A DNA stretch of 64,000 nt from Nocardia tengchongensis (lineage in GTDB: Bacteria > Actinomycetota > Actinomycetes > Mycobacteriales > Mycobacteriaceae): positions 4,278,001-4,342,000 of the forward strand of contig NZ_CP074371.1 in assembly GCF_018362975.1 (NCBI RefSeq), written 5' to 3'. Position numbers and translations under genes: made by a program. The first letter of the stretch is position 1, and the number at the start of each line of letters is the position of its first letter. The notes under the pieces are model-generated. The model ran no database searches. It was not told the origin of the DNA and saw only the letters and a list, made by a program, of their open reading frames with translations. This document shows, in pieces, positions 17,513-26,555 of the stretch.

Positions 17513-19690
17513 ATGAGCGCAGTGCTGGGGAGGATGGGCGACATCGCGTTCCGACGCCGTGGCCTGGTCGTCTCGATCTGGATCGCGTTGCTGATCGCCG
17601 TGGTTGGTGGCGCCGCCGCCGCAGGCGGCCACCTCGACGACCGGTTCACCGTGCCGGGGGCCGAATCGCAGCATGCGCTGGATACCTTGACCGAGACCGC
17701 GCCGGGCGCGGCCGGGGCCTCGGCGCAACTGGTCTTCACCGCGCCGCCGGGTCATCTCATCTCCGAAGCGCCCTATCGCGCGGCCATCACGCACACCCTG
17801 GCGGACGCCGGAACCGCGGCCGGCGCGGTCGGGGTCACCACGCCGCAGCAGGCGGGAACGGTCTCACCCGATCAGCGGACCGCGGTCGCGATGGTGTCCT
17901 TCGCCGGTGACCGCTCCCAGGTGAGCGCCGATGCCCGCGCGACCGTGGAGCGGTCGGCGGATTCGGCGCGTGACGCCGGACTGGATGTCTCGGTCGGCGG
18001 CACCGTGTACGGCGTCGGCGATATGCAACCGGGCATCACCGAAGTCCTCGGCCTGGGTGTGGCCGTGCTGGTGCTGCTGATCACCTTCGGCTCACTGCTG
18101 GCAGCCGGAATGCCGTTGCTGTCGGCTATTTTCGGCATCGCTGTCACGGTGGGCGGGCTGCTGGGGGTGGCCGCGGTCACGCCGGTGTCCTCGACCGCTC
18201 TGACGCTGGCGCTCATGCTCGGGCTGGCGGTCGGGATCGACTACGCGTTGTTCATCCTGTCGCGGCATCGCTCGCAACTGGCCGCGGGGCTCGCACCCCG
18301 GGAATCGGTCATCCGGGCCAATCAGACCGCGGGCAGCGCCGTCGTTTTCGCCGGCGTCACGGTGATCATCGCGCTGGCGGCGTTGAGCGTCATCGGGATT
18401 CCGTTCCTGACCGTCATGGGCCTGGCCGCCTCGGGCGCGGTGCTGGTCGCCGTGGCGGTGGCGATCACGCTGCTGCCCGCGCTGGCCGGGTTCGCCGGGC
18501 ATCGACTGGCTCCGCGCGCCGGGTCGCGGGCCCAGCGCCGGGCCACGGCCACCGGTGCGAACAGCATGGGCGCGCGCTGGGCTCGACTGGTCACCGCGCG
18601 GCCGATCCTGACGGTGGCCGCGGTGACGGGTGCGCTGATCGTGCTGGCGATTCCCACCGCCTCCCTGCGAATGGCGCTGCCCGACAACGGATCCGCGGCC
18701 GCCGCGACCGGACAACGGCAGGCCTACGACACCATTGCCGAGAAGTTCGGTCCCGGTTTCAACGGCCCGCTCGTGGTGGTTGTCGATGCCGACGGCGATC
18801 CCGGAGCGGCCGCGCGCGTGGCCGAGACGGTGCGCAAGCTGCCGAACGTCGCCTACGTGGTCGCGCCGCAGCCGACACTGAGGAGCGGGCAGTCGCTGGT
18901 CATGGTCGTTCCGGCGAGCGCGCCGGAAACCCGGCAGACCGCCGACCTCGTGCACGCCATTCGCGATCAGGTGCCCGCCGCGGTCCCCGACGCCCGGGTC
19001 GCGGTCACCGGCAATACGGCGGTCACCATCGATGTCTCGCAACGGCTCTCGGCCTCGCTGCTCCCGTTCCTCGGCGTCGTGGTCGGCTTGAGCCTGCTGT
19101 TGTTGATCGTGGTGTTCCGCTCGATCGCGGTGCCGGTGAAGGCGGCGCTGACCTTCCTGCTGTCGGTCGCGGCCGCGCTCGGCACGACGGTGGCGGTGTT
19201 CCAATGGGGTTGGGCGGCAGACCTGCTCGGCGTCGCGAAGACCGGTCCGCTGGTCGCGTTCCTGCCGATCATCCTGGTGGGCGTGCTGTTCGGGCTGGCC
19301 ATGGACTACGAGGTGTTCCTGGTCTCCGGCATCCGCGAACAGTGGCTGCGCGAGGGTGACGCGATGGCGTCGATCGTCGAGGGCACCCGGCACAATGCCC
19401 GGGTGGTCACGGCGGCGGCCTCCATCATGGTCGTGGTCTTCGCCTCGTTCGTGCCGACCGACGACGCCATGATCAAGCCGATCGCCTTCGCGCTGGCCGT
19501 GGGTGTGCTGGTGGACGCGTTCGCGGTGCGACTGACCCTCGTTCCCGCCGTGCTGGCCCTGCTGGGCCGCGCCGCGTGGTGGCTGCCGCGCCGCCTCGAC
19601 CGGATACTGCCGGCGCTGCATATCGAAGGGCCGCACGAGGATTCGCAGGACCGCGAGGAACAGCGCCGGCCCGAGCCGGTCGCGGTCTGA
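17513..19690 (+). CDS. MmpL/RND family transporter
   Basis: 725 aa from ATG at 17513, preceded by GAGGGGAA. About eleven to twelve transmembrane segments in two homologous halves, each starting with one helix followed by an external domain. The paired Asp-Tyr motifs of MmpL proton relay are present: GLAVGIDYALFILSRHR in the first half and FGLAMDYEVFLVSGIRE in the second. MmpL proteins export lipids or drugs across the inner membrane using the proton gradient. No lipid-synthesis gene is adjacent, and the divergent TetR suggests an inducible drug or metabolite efflux pump. Confidence 0.92.
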   Translation: MSAVLGRMGDIAFRRRGLVVSIWIALLIAVVGGAAAAGGHLDDRFTVPGAESQHALDTLTETAPGAAGASAQLVFTAPPGHLISEAPYRAAITHTLADAGTAAGAVGVTTPQQAGTVSPDQRTAVAMVSFAGDRSQVSADARATVERSADSARDAGLDVSVGGTVYGVGDMQPGITEVLGLGVAVLVLLITFGSLLAAGMPLLSAIFGIAVTVGGLLGVAAVTPVSSTALTLALMLGLAVGIDYALFILSRHRSQLAAGLAPRESVIRANQTAGSAVVFAGVTVIIALAALSVIGIPFLTVMGLAASGAVLVAVAVAITLLPALAGFAGHRLAPRAGSRAQRRATATGANSMGARWARLVTARPILTVAAVTGALIVLAIPTASLRMALPDNGSAAAATGQRQAYDTIAEKFGPGFNGPLVVVVDADGDPGAAARVAETVRKLPNVAYVVAPQPTLRSGQSLVMVVPASAPETRQTADLVHAIRDQVPAAVPDARVAVTGNTAVTIDVSQRLSASLLPFLGVVVGLSLLLLIVVFRSIAVPVKAALTFLLSVAAALGTTVAVFQWGWAADLLGVAKTGPLVAFLPIILVGVLFGLAMDYEVFLVSGIREQWLREGDAMASIVEGTRHNARVVTAAASIMVVVFASFVPTDDAMIKPIAFALAVGVLVDAFAVRLTLVPAVLALLGRAAWWLPRRLDRILPALHIEGPHEDSQDREEQRRPEPVAV

Positions 19691-19702
19691 CCGACCGGAA
19701 CG

Positions 19703-20056
19703 TCAGGCGGGCTGCCACAGTTCGATGCGGTTGCCCGCCGGATCGGTAACCCACCCGAACCGGCCGATGCCCTCCATCTCCTGGGTCTCCTCGGCGACAT
19801 CGGCTCCCTTGGCCCGCAATTGGGCGAGCATCGCGTCCAGGTTCTCGACCCGGAAGTTGAGCATCGTCTGCTGGCCCGGGGAGCCGAAGTAGTCGGTGTC
19901 GGCGGGGAAGGTCGCGAACACGGTCGGTTCGGGTTCCTGCCGCCACAGGCCGTGCTGGTCGGCGTCCAGGCCCAGATATTCGCGGTACCAGGCGCCGAGA
20001 CCCTCGGGGTCCGTGGCGCGCAGGAAGTATCCGCCGATGCCGACCACACGTTCCAT
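19703..20056 (-). CDS. VOC/glyoxalase superfamily protein
   Basis: 117 aa, one complete vicinal-oxygen-chelate module of two beta-alpha-beta-beta-beta units: GIGGYFLRATDPEGLGAWY at the start and a terminal WVTDPAGNRIELWQPA with the family's metal-ligand glutamate. The first-half histidine of true glyoxalase I is not evident, so the activity could be dioxygenase, isomerase or binding. The gene is convergent with mmpL, with a gap of 12 bases. Substrate unknown. Confidence 0.85.
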   Translation of the reverse strand: MERVVGIGGYFLRATDPEGLGAWYREYLGLDADQHGLWRQEPEPTVFATFPADTDYFGSPGQQTMLNFRVENLDAMLAQLRAKGADVAEETQEMEGIGRFGWVTDPAGNRIELWQPA

Positions 20057-20121
20057 GCCGCCATCATGCCGGGCCGGGCAGGTGGGAGGTGGCCGCCACT
20101 CCGGGCGGGTGCGCGAACGGC

Positions 20122-20699
20122 TTACGGCTGAACCAGGGCGGCGAGGATTTCCTCGGTGGTGGCGGTTCTGCCGATGCGGGGGAAGATCTTCTCGGTGGAG
20201 TGGGTGTGGGAGGCCGCGTCTCGGTCGGAGGTGGCGTCGGTGGCTATGACGACGTTGTAGGCGTGTTCGTGGCGGCGCGGGCGGTGGATTCGACGCCGAT
20301 GCTGGTGGAGATGCCGGTGAGGACGATGGTGGTGATGCCGCGGCGGCGGAGCTGGAGGTCGAGGTCGGTGCCGTAGAAGGCGCCCCACTGGTGCTTGGTG
20401 ATGCGGATGTCGGTGGGGTGGGGGTCGAGGTCGTCGAGGAGTTCGTCCCAGCCCAGGGGTGGGGTGAAGGCGCCGGTGGGTTGCATGGTCCGGCCCGGGG
20501 GCATGTCGGCGCCGTCTGGGGAGAAGGAGACTCGGACCAGGACCACGGGGAGGCCCTGCGCCCGGAAGGCTTTCGCCAGGGCCGCGGAGCGGCTGATCAC
20601 GTCGTCGGTGGAGTACGGCTGGGTCGGGGCTGCCACGACGCCGCGTTGCAGGTCGATGACGACCAAAGCCGATTCGGTGTCCACAAGGGTGTCCGTCAC
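20122..20699 (-). pseudogene. Isochorismatase-like hydrolase, frameshifted
   Basis: The N-terminal part (from GTG 20699, with AAGGA seven bases upstream) reads VVIDLQRGVV, ITKHQWGAFYGTDLD and GISTSIGVESTARAA; the natural continuation HEHAYNVVIATDATSDRDA runs in the next frame to a stop at 20122. One base is missing near 20270, where GCCGCCACG would be in frame as GCCGCCCACG. The total length plus one base is a multiple of three (192 aa). The aspartate and lysine of the cysteine-hydrolase triad are present but the usual cysteine position is glycine (TSIGVES), as in the YecD branch of the fold, so hydrolase activity is doubtful even if the frame is restored. A GTG at 20714 is an alternative start. 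Confidence 0.75.
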
Positions 20700-20732
20700 A
20701 GGGCGATCCTTCACTGGGAGTGGGGAATTCGG

Positions 20733-21185
20733 TCAGTCCTCGACCAAGCTGGCGAGCAGCGGGATCGCGGTGATCAGTGAATCCTGTTCCGCGGGGGAGA
20801 GCTTGGTGGTGATGGCGGTGGCCAGCCAGTCCTCTTTGGCGTGGTGGGCCAGGGTCAGCAGGCGCCTGCCCTCGTCCGACAACGACAGCAGCACCTGGCG
20901 TTGGTCGGTGGGGTGGGGTGCTCGCGTGACCAGGCCGCGCTCCTCGAGGGTCGCGAGGGTGGTGCGCATGGACTGGGGGCGGACACGCTCGGCCCGGGCC
21001 AGATCGGCCACCGACAGGGGACCATCGGTGCCGAGCCGGCTCAGGGCCACGGCCTGGGAGGGGGTCATTTCGATGCCGGCGCGGGCGGATCGCAGGTGCC
21101 GCAGTAGGCGACTGGCCGCCACGCGGAGTTCACTCGCGGCGGCGGCCACGTCGGCGGCTGATCCGGCCTTTCTGGTCGCGCTCAT
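20733..21185 (-). CDS. MarR family transcriptional regulator
   Basis: 150 aa. The winged helix is evident: MTPSQAVALSRLG, LSVADLARAERVRPQSMRTT, LEERGLVTRAPHPTDQRQVLLSLSDEG, with the conserved wing motif D-Q-R-Q. It lies 33 bases upstream of the isochorismatase-like gene on the same strand, and probably controls it. MarR proteins usually respond to phenolics or oxidants; the ligand is unknown here. Confidence 0.88.
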   Translation of the reverse strand: MSATRKAGSAADVAAAASELRVAASRLLRHLRSARAGIEMTPSQAVALSRLGTDGPLSVADLARAERVRPQSMRTTLATLEERGLVTRAPHPTDQRQVLLSLSDEGRRLLTLAHHAKEDWLATAITTKLSPAEQDSLITAIPLLASLVED

Positions 21186-21222
21186 CCTCCCAGGGTGGCA
21201 TAGGGCAGAAAGACTTGCAAGT

Positions 21223-22242
21223 TTACCTGTCTAATTTGGCGGGCGCGGAGACGGCCGCGACGCGGTCACGGAGGAATTCGGTGATCTTCGAGCGGGCAGG
21301 TTTCGCCTGCGGCACCAGGCCGGGCATGGTGATGAACGCGTGTGTCGCGCCGGGGTATTCGGCGACCTCGGCGGGGGTGCCGGACGCGCGCAACCGCTCG
21401 GCGTAGCGGCGGCCGTGGTCGGCCAGCGGGTCCAGGGTCGGGATCACGACCAGTGCCGGGGGCAGGCCGCCGAGATCGTCGGCATACAGGGGTGAGAACG
21501 GGCGCGGGTCACCGTCCGGGGGTAGGGCCAGCTTCCGGAACAGCTTCAGCCGCGCGAGATTCAGGGTGGGGGTGTCGGGGTAGCGGGCCATCGACGGGTA
21601 GTCGTACATGGTGTCGGTCAGGTCGCAGGCGGGGTTGGTCAGCACTTGCGCCCGCAGCGGCAGGCCTGCCGCCGTGGCGCGAATCGCGGTGATCGCGGTG
21701 ATGAGGGCACCGGCGCTCTCGCCCGCGAGGAGTATCCGCGCCGGGTCGATTCCCCAGTCTCCGGGGTGATTCACGATGTGCTGCAACATATCCCAGTTGT
21801 CATCGACCGCCGCCGAGAGCCCGATCCCCGGCCCGAGCAGGCGGTGCTCCACCGACACGGCGACGGCGGGCAGCCGGGCGGCGAGATGACTGTTGCCCCA
21901 GTCGCATTGGGCTGCCGTCCCGGCGAAACCGCCACCGTGCACCTGCAACACCAGCGGCAGCGCGGCATCGCCCGAGCCGGCGGGCCGGTACACCCGGACA
22001 CGGACCACCCGATCGGCCAGCGCCACGTCCTGCCACTCGATGGTGGTGCCGCGCACCGGGAATCCGGTGATGACCCGCATGTATCGCGAGCCCGCCAGCC
22101 GGTTCGCCGCGTCGCGGTGGGTGACCACCTCCTCCAGGCTGAGAGCTTCCCAATCCGGGTCCTTGCGGAGTGCGTGCAGCAACCGGATACCGCGCGGCGG
22201 CCGATCGAAAGCGTGCGCCTGGTTCTTGTCGTTTCTGGACAT
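21223..22242 (-). CDS. Alpha/beta hydrolase (HSL-type esterase)
   Basis: About 339 aa from ATG at 22242 (GGGA at suitable spacing); ATG at 22254 would add four residues. The hormone-sensitive-lipase signature is present: HGGGF for the oxyanion hole, GESAGA with the nucleophile serine, DPLADHGRRYAERL with the acid aspartate, and GATHAFI with the histidine. It hydrolyses short-chain esters in the cytoplasm. The frame appears fused to the upstream AraC gene, but this is due to a one-base frameshift in that gene; the two are separate genes in the same orientation. Confidence 0.85.
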   Translation of the reverse strand: MSRNDKNQAHAFDRPPRGIRLLHALRKDPDWEALSLEEVVTHRDAANRLAGSRYMRVITGFPVRGTTIEWQDVALADRVVRVRVYRPAGSGDAALPLVLQVHGGGFAGTAAQCDWGNSHLAARLPAVAVSVEHRLLGPGIGLSAAVDDNWDMLQHIVNHPGDWGIDPARILLAGESAGALITAITAIRATAAGLPLRAQVLTNPACDLTDTMYDYPSMARYPDTPTLNLARLKLFRKLALPPDGDPRPFSPLYADDLGGLPPALVVIPTLDPLADHGRRYAERLRASGTPAEVAEYPGATHAFITMPGLVPQAKPARSKITEFLRDRVAAVSAPAKLDR

Positions 22243-22294
22243 GAATCCCAGCATCGGCGGCCGGTTGGGCCGTGTATTGGAGAATGTTCCCGGG

Positions 22295-23124
22295 CTAGCG
22301 GGTCCCCGCCCAGGCGACCGGATCGACCGCCAGCCACGGCGCGTCCGCGAGCGCCGAGGGCGTGAGCCGGCGAAGGTCATCGCCTCCCGATGGAAATGCG
22401 ACTGATCGGCGTACCCGGTCTCCGCCGACACCCGCGCCGCACTGAACCCCGCGGCCAGACGATGGGTGGCATCGTCGAATCGGACCAGTTGCGCGGCCCG
22501 CTTGGGGGTCAGCCCGATCTGGGCCCGGAACCGGGACCACAGCCGTTTACGGCTCCACCCCACCTCGGCGGCGAGGGCTTCGACTCGAATCTGCCCGCCG
22601 CTCACCATGATTCGCTGCCAGACGAAGGCCACCTCCGGGTCGACGGCCGTCCCCGTGCGCTGCCGATCGATCAGCACATCGTCCACGATGGCGAATCGCT
22701 CCTCCCAGGACGCGGTGTCGTGCAACCGCTCTCGCAGCTGTTCGGCCTGCGCGCCCCACAGCTCGTCGAGCCCGACCACCGACCCGCTCACCTCCGGCGC
22801 CCCGCCCAGCACGGCATGGGCGACCACCGGCGACAACCGCAGCTGCAACAGATCGACATCGGTCGCGGACCCGCGAACCCCGACCGGCCCCACGCCCACC
22901 ACGCCACTGCCCGCCGCACGAGCGCCACCGGCGTCCTCGACCATCACCATGTCCCCGAAATCGATGAACACCGTGACCGCCGGGAACGGCACCACCGGCA
23001 GGTCGATCGGCGTCGGCGCGCGCCCCCGGAACCCGGCCATGCCGACCCCGGCCAGGCGGCCGGGCCGCGCCGGCACCATGACATCCACCAAGGCCCCGGC
23101 GACGACGACCGGATCTCGAGCCAT
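22295..23124 (-). pseudogene. AraC family regulator with 3' frameshift
   Basis: The protein begins MARDPVVVAGALVDVMVPAR and has a full helix-turn-helix region (VEALAAEVGWSRKRLWSRF, SAETGYADQSHFHREAMTFAG). The expected ending LTPSALADAPWLAVDPVAW is encoded in the neighbouring frame and stops at 22295. A single missing base near 22367 (GCCGGCTCACG in place of GCCGGCCTCACG) explains the shift; length plus one base is divisible by three (276 aa). As the sequence stands, translation runs into the downstream esterase and would give a 633-residue hybrid. The regulator may control that esterase. Confidence 0.75.
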
Positions 23125-23248
23125 GTCCCCATGGTACGAGCCGCCCGTCCGAATGCCGCCAACGCGATGGCCGATTCCCGCCGGTCATTGCTGATCGGCT
23201 GCACCAGAGTGGATACCGAAAGCGAACGAGACGACGCAGGAGGAAGCG

Positions 23249-23734
23249 ATGGGCGTGTACACGACAATGGCCAGCCCGGTCGGTGAGCTGTTGCTCGCGG
23301 GCGAGCGGCGCGGCGGCGGGGTCGAGCTGACCGCGGTGTCGATGGCGGGCAGCAAAAGCCTTCTGGTGGAGGGTGACTGGATCGCCGACCCCGAGGCCTT
23401 CGCGGAGGTCGTCGCGCAGCTGACGGCCTACTTCGCCGGGGAACGCGACAGCTTCGATCTCCGATTCGGCAGCCGCGGAACCGATTTCCAGCGCCGGGTC
23501 TGGCAGGCCCTCGACGAGATCCCCTACGGCACCACCGCCACCTACGGGGAGATCGCGAAACGCATCGGGGCCGCGCGCACCGCGGTGCGCGCGGTGGGAT
23601 CGGCCATCGGGGCCAACCCCCTGCTCATCGTGCGGCCCTGCCACCGCGTGATCGGCGCCGACGGGTCGCTCACCGGCTACGCCGGGGGAGTGGAACGCAA
23701 GCAGCGGCTGCTGGAGCTCGAGCGGGCCGCGTGA
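23249..23734 (+). CDS. ogt: Methylated-DNA-[protein]-cysteine S-methyltransferase
   Basis: 161 aa; ATG preceded by AGGAGG. The acceptor motif PCHRVIG carries Cys131, with the upstream helix-turn-helix RRVWQALDEIPYGTTATYGE and the arginine finger helix RTAVRAVGSAIGANP. It repairs O6-alkylguanine by transferring the alkyl group to Cys131, which is a suicide reaction. The stop overlaps the next start (TGATG), so this gene, the 2OG oxygenase and the Ada-like domain gene form one operon for alkylation damage. Confidence 0.95.
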   Translation: MGVYTTMASPVGELLLAGERRGGGVELTAVSMAGSKSLLVEGDWIADPEAFAEVVAQLTAYFAGERDSFDLRFGSRGTDFQRRVWQALDEIPYGTTATYGEIAKRIGAARTAVRAVGSAIGANPLLIVRPCHRVIGADGSLTGYAGGVERKQRLLELERAA

Positions 23735-24459
23735 TGACCGCCGCCGTCGCGAAATCGGTGTGGGCCGCCAGGGTCGCCCAGCAGGAGTGGGCGACCCTGG
23801 CCGGTGAGCTCGACGAATACGGGCACGCGCTCACCGGGCCACTGCTCACCCCCGGGGAATGCCGCACGCTCGCAGGTCTTTACGACGCGGACGAGCACTT
23901 CCGCTCGACGGTCGAGATGGCCCGGCACCGGTTCGGGTCCGGCGAGTACCGGTACTTCACCCACGACCTGCCCGAGCTCGTGGCGGAACTGCGGGCGGCC
24001 CTCTACCCGGCCTTGCTGCCCATCGCCCGGGACTGGGCGGCGCGACTGGGCAGGCCCGGCACCTGGCCGGACCGTCTGGAGGACTGGATCGCCCAGTGCC
24101 ACCGCGCGGGTCAGACCAAGGGTTCGCAGATCCTGCTGCGCTACGGCCCCGGCGACTGGAACGCGCTGCACCGGGACCTGTTCGGGGACATGGTGTTCCC
24201 GCTCCAGGTGGTGATCGGCCTGGACACGCCCGGTACCGACTACACCGGCGGTGAGTTCCTGATGGTCGAGCAGCGCCCGCGCGCCCAATCCCGGGGCGCG
24301 GCAACGGCATTGCCGCAGGGACACGGCCTGATCTTCACCACCCGTGACCGGCCGGTCCGGGGCGCGCGAGGGTGGTCGGCCGCGCCCATGCGGCACGGTG
24401 TCAGCCTGGTGCGTTCCGGGCATCGACGCACCCTCGGCCTGGTCTTCCACGATGCCTGA
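23734..24459 (+). CDS. 2-oxoglutarate/Fe(II)-dependent dioxygenase, probable alkylation repair
   Basis: 241 aa; ATG at 23734 overlaps the ogt stop by one base. The iron triad is visible as LHRDLFGD (His146, Asp148) and MRHGVSLVRSGHRRTLGLVF (His221), with Arg232 to bind 2-oxoglutarate. The family is a prolyl-4-hydroxylase/AlkB-like 2OG oxygenase often found next to ogt or ada. Being wedged between ogt and an Ada zinc domain, it probably demethylates DNA or RNA bases oxidatively, as AlkB does; substrate identity is inferred from context only. Confidence 0.85.
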   Translation: MTAAVAKSVWAARVAQQEWATLAGELDEYGHALTGPLLTPGECRTLAGLYDADEHFRSTVEMARHRFGSGEYRYFTHDLPELVAELRAALYPALLPIARDWAARLGRPGTWPDRLEDWIAQCHRAGQTKGSQILLRYGPGDWNALHRDLFGDMVFPLQVVIGLDTPGTDYTGGEFLMVEQRPRAQSRGAATALPQGHGLIFTTRDRPVRGARGWSAAPMRHGVSLVRSGHRRTLGLVFHDA

Positions 24460-24476
24460 CAGTGCGAGACCGGCCG

Positions 24477-24776
24477 ATGCCGCGAGCGGAGCCGGTGGTG
24501 CGTGACGAGTCGGCCGTGCGCGAGTACATCCTGCTGGGTGCGGACGGCCGCCCCTATCCCAGCCGGACGCCCGGAGCCGTCGGCGGCCATCGCCGCATGA
24601 AGATCTACGGCCGCCTGGACTGCCCGGCCGCACTGCGCGCCCTGGCCCGCGGCGGCTACGTCACCCATCGCGTGTTCTTCGCCGACGAGCCCACCGCGGT
24701 CGCGGCCGGATATCGGCCGTGCGCGGTGTGCTCACCGGACGCCTATCGGCGCTGGCGCGCCCGGCAGGCCGGGTGA
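24477..24776 (+). CDS. Stand-alone Ada-type zinc-binding domain protein
   Basis: 99 aa. The segment MKIYGRLDCPAALRAL through VFFADEPTAVAAGYRPCAVC resembles the N-terminal zinc domain of Ada, which senses methylphosphotriesters and then binds DNA. Only three candidate cysteines are present (Cys49, Cys82, Cys85), whereas Ada uses four including the acceptor Cys38, so either a histidine completes the site or the domain has lost methyl transfer. There is no AraC or methyltransferase domain. GTG at 24462 in the same frame is an alternative start. It closes the three-gene repair operon. Confidence 0.7.
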   Translation: MPRAEPVVRDESAVREYILLGADGRPYPSRTPGAVGGHRRMKIYGRLDCPAALRALARGGYVTHRVFFADEPTAVAAGYRPCAVCSPDAYRRWRARQAG

Positions 24777-24830
24777 GGCTCCGGCTCGCCGAATAATCAA
24801 GACCGGTCGGTAGCCAATACCCTGGACCCC

Positions 24831-25715
24831 ATGCTGACCACGTTGGCCGTGGAGAACTACCGGTCCCTGCGCACGCTGCGGGTGCCCATCCCGGGCCAAT
24901 CCATGTTCAATGCCGACCCCGAGATCAAATGCGAAGCCGCCTGGGCCGGTCCGGTACTGCGGCCCTCGACCGTGCTGGCCCAGCGCAGCGGCCCGGTCGT
25001 GCAATTGCGCGGTGAGGGCGACGGTTGGGGCCTGGTCCCGCACACCCTGAAGCCCTACGACTCCATGCTCTCCGAGCTGGCCGATCCGCAGCGTGCCCCC
25101 GATCTGCTGCTCCTGCGCGAACGCATCCGGTCCTGGCGCTTCTACGACCACCTGCGCACAGACGCCACCGCCCCCGCGCGCGCACCTCAGGTCGGCACTC
25201 GCACCATGGCTTTGGCCCACGACGGCGCGGACGTGGCCGCGGCCCTGCGCACCATCGTCGAGATCGGTGACGCCGGCGCGCTGGCCCAAACCGTCGATCA
25301 CGCCTTCCCGGGCAGCCGCATCGAGATCGTGAACCGCGACGGCCGTTTCGAACTGCTGCTGCACCAGCCCGGACTCGCCCGCCCGCTGGCCGCGCCCGAA
25401 TTGTCCGACGGTACCCTGCGCTACCTGCTGCTGGCCGCCGCGCTGCTGTCCCCGCGCCCGCCGCAACTGCTGGTTCTCAACGAACCCGAGACCAGCCTGC
25501 ACCCCGAACTGCTGGCCCCGCTCGGCCGCCTCGTCGCGCGCGCTTCCGAGGACACCCAGATCGTGGTGGTGAGTCATTCCGACGAATTGATCGGCGTCAT
25601 CGACGAGTACGCCGACGAACCGAACATGATCGAATTGGTGAAACAGGACGGTGCGACGACGGTGATGGGACAGCGAATCATGGACGAACCGCTCTGGTAT
25701 TGGCCGGACCGTTAG
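24831..25715 (+). CDS. AAA ATPase of the RecF/OLD-like type lacking its Walker A loop
   Basis: 294 aa. The beginning (MLTTLAVENYRSLRTLRVPI) and the second half are typical of the AAA_21 family: a signature-like LSDGTLRYLLLAAALLSPRP, a Walker B LLVLNEPETSLHPELL, and the switch histidine VVVSHSDEL. Between PIPGQ and SMFNADPEIKCE, however, the expected strand with GxxGxGKS and the next 80-90 residues are missing, and the frame is intact. Family members are usually about 370-390 residues. Without a P-loop it should not bind ATP normally. It is either a decayed gene with an in-frame deletion or an unusual pseudo-ATPase. It lies 54 bases after the repair operon on the same strand. Confidence 0.75.
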   Translation: MLTTLAVENYRSLRTLRVPIPGQSMFNADPEIKCEAAWAGPVLRPSTVLAQRSGPVVQLRGEGDGWGLVPHTLKPYDSMLSELADPQRAPDLLLLRERIRSWRFYDHLRTDATAPARAPQVGTRTMALAHDGADVAAALRTIVEIGDAGALAQTVDHAFPGSRIEIVNRDGRFELLLHQPGLARPLAAPELSDGTLRYLLLAAALLSPRPPQLLVLNEPETSLHPELLAPLGRLVARASEDTQIVVVSHSDELIGVIDEYADEPNMIELVKQDGATTVMGQRIMDEPLWYWPDR

Positions 25716-25748
25716 TCGCTCGGTGACGTGGAAACTTATTCTTGGGAC

Positions 25749-26405
25749 GTGAGTGTGGAAACCATCGGTGATCCGGGACCCCTGCCGCGGGGCCGGCACG
25801 GGCTGACCCGTGAGCAGGTGGAGGCCTCGCAATACCAGCGATTGTGCACCGCCGTGCTCGAAGCGGTGGGCGAGCTCGGCTTCGCCGCGACCACCGTCGC
25901 CGATATCGTGACCCGCGCCCAGGTGGCGCGCCGCACCTTCTACGCCGTCTTCGGCGGCAAGGACGAATGTTTCGCCGCCGCCTACGATCTGGCCGTCGGG
26001 GCCGCGCTGGAACAATTACGCGAAACCGTCACCGGCCTCGAGGGCGTGAATTTCGCTGACCGGGTGCGCATCTCGTTCGAGATCTACCTCGGCTTCCTGG
26101 CCCTGCAGCCGGGCGCGGCCCGCGCACTGTATGTCGAAACCCTCGCCGCCGGACCGGGATTGGTGTCGCACCGACTGCGGGTGCACGAACGGTTCGCCGA
26201 CTACATCATGGCGGTGGCGCAGGTCGGCGTGCGCGACGGCGACCTCACGGCCGAACCGGATCGCGAGATGGTCGACATGCTGCTCGGCGGCATCGACGAC
26301 CGAGTCCGGGCGTGCCTGCACACCAAAGGCGCGCAAGCCCTGCCCGAGCTGGTGCCGTTGTTCACCCGCACCGCGGTCACCATCGCGAGCACACCCGCGT
26401 CCTGA
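25749..26405 (+). CDS. TetR family transcriptional regulator
   Basis: About 218 aa. Helix-turn-helix: FAATTVADIVTRAQVARRTFYAVFGGKDECF, with the classic FY-F-K ending of the recognition helix region. The C-terminal ligand domain (VRISFEIYLGFLALQPGAARALYVETL) is of the common actinobacterial type. GTG at 25749 follows GGGA; GTG at 25728 and 25755 are alternatives. It is upstream of two lipase genes on the same strand and may control them. Confidence 0.85.
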   Translation: MSVETIGDPGPLPRGRHGLTREQVEASQYQRLCTAVLEAVGELGFAATTVADIVTRAQVARRTFYAVFGGKDECFAAAYDLAVGAALEQLRETVTGLEGVNFADRVRISFEIYLGFLALQPGAARALYVETLAAGPGLVSHRLRVHERFADYIMAVAQVGVRDGDLTAEPDREMVDMLLGGIDDRVRACLHTKGAQALPELVPLFTRTAVTIASTPAS

Positions 26406-26555
26406 CCGCTGTTCACCGCCACAATCCCCGCACGGTCCGCGCCCGTCCGACTGTCACCTGACACAGCGCCGGTGACACGGACCACAGCGCGCTCTTACGG
26501 TCGCAAGCGAATTCGACGCGTTCGGTCGGGTTCGCCGCACGCAGTAGGAGAATTC

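Noticed and set aside
21223..23124. AraC-esterase fusion protein
   Set aside because: The junction has non-conserved arginine- and proline-rich sequence, and a one-base correction yields two normal genes.
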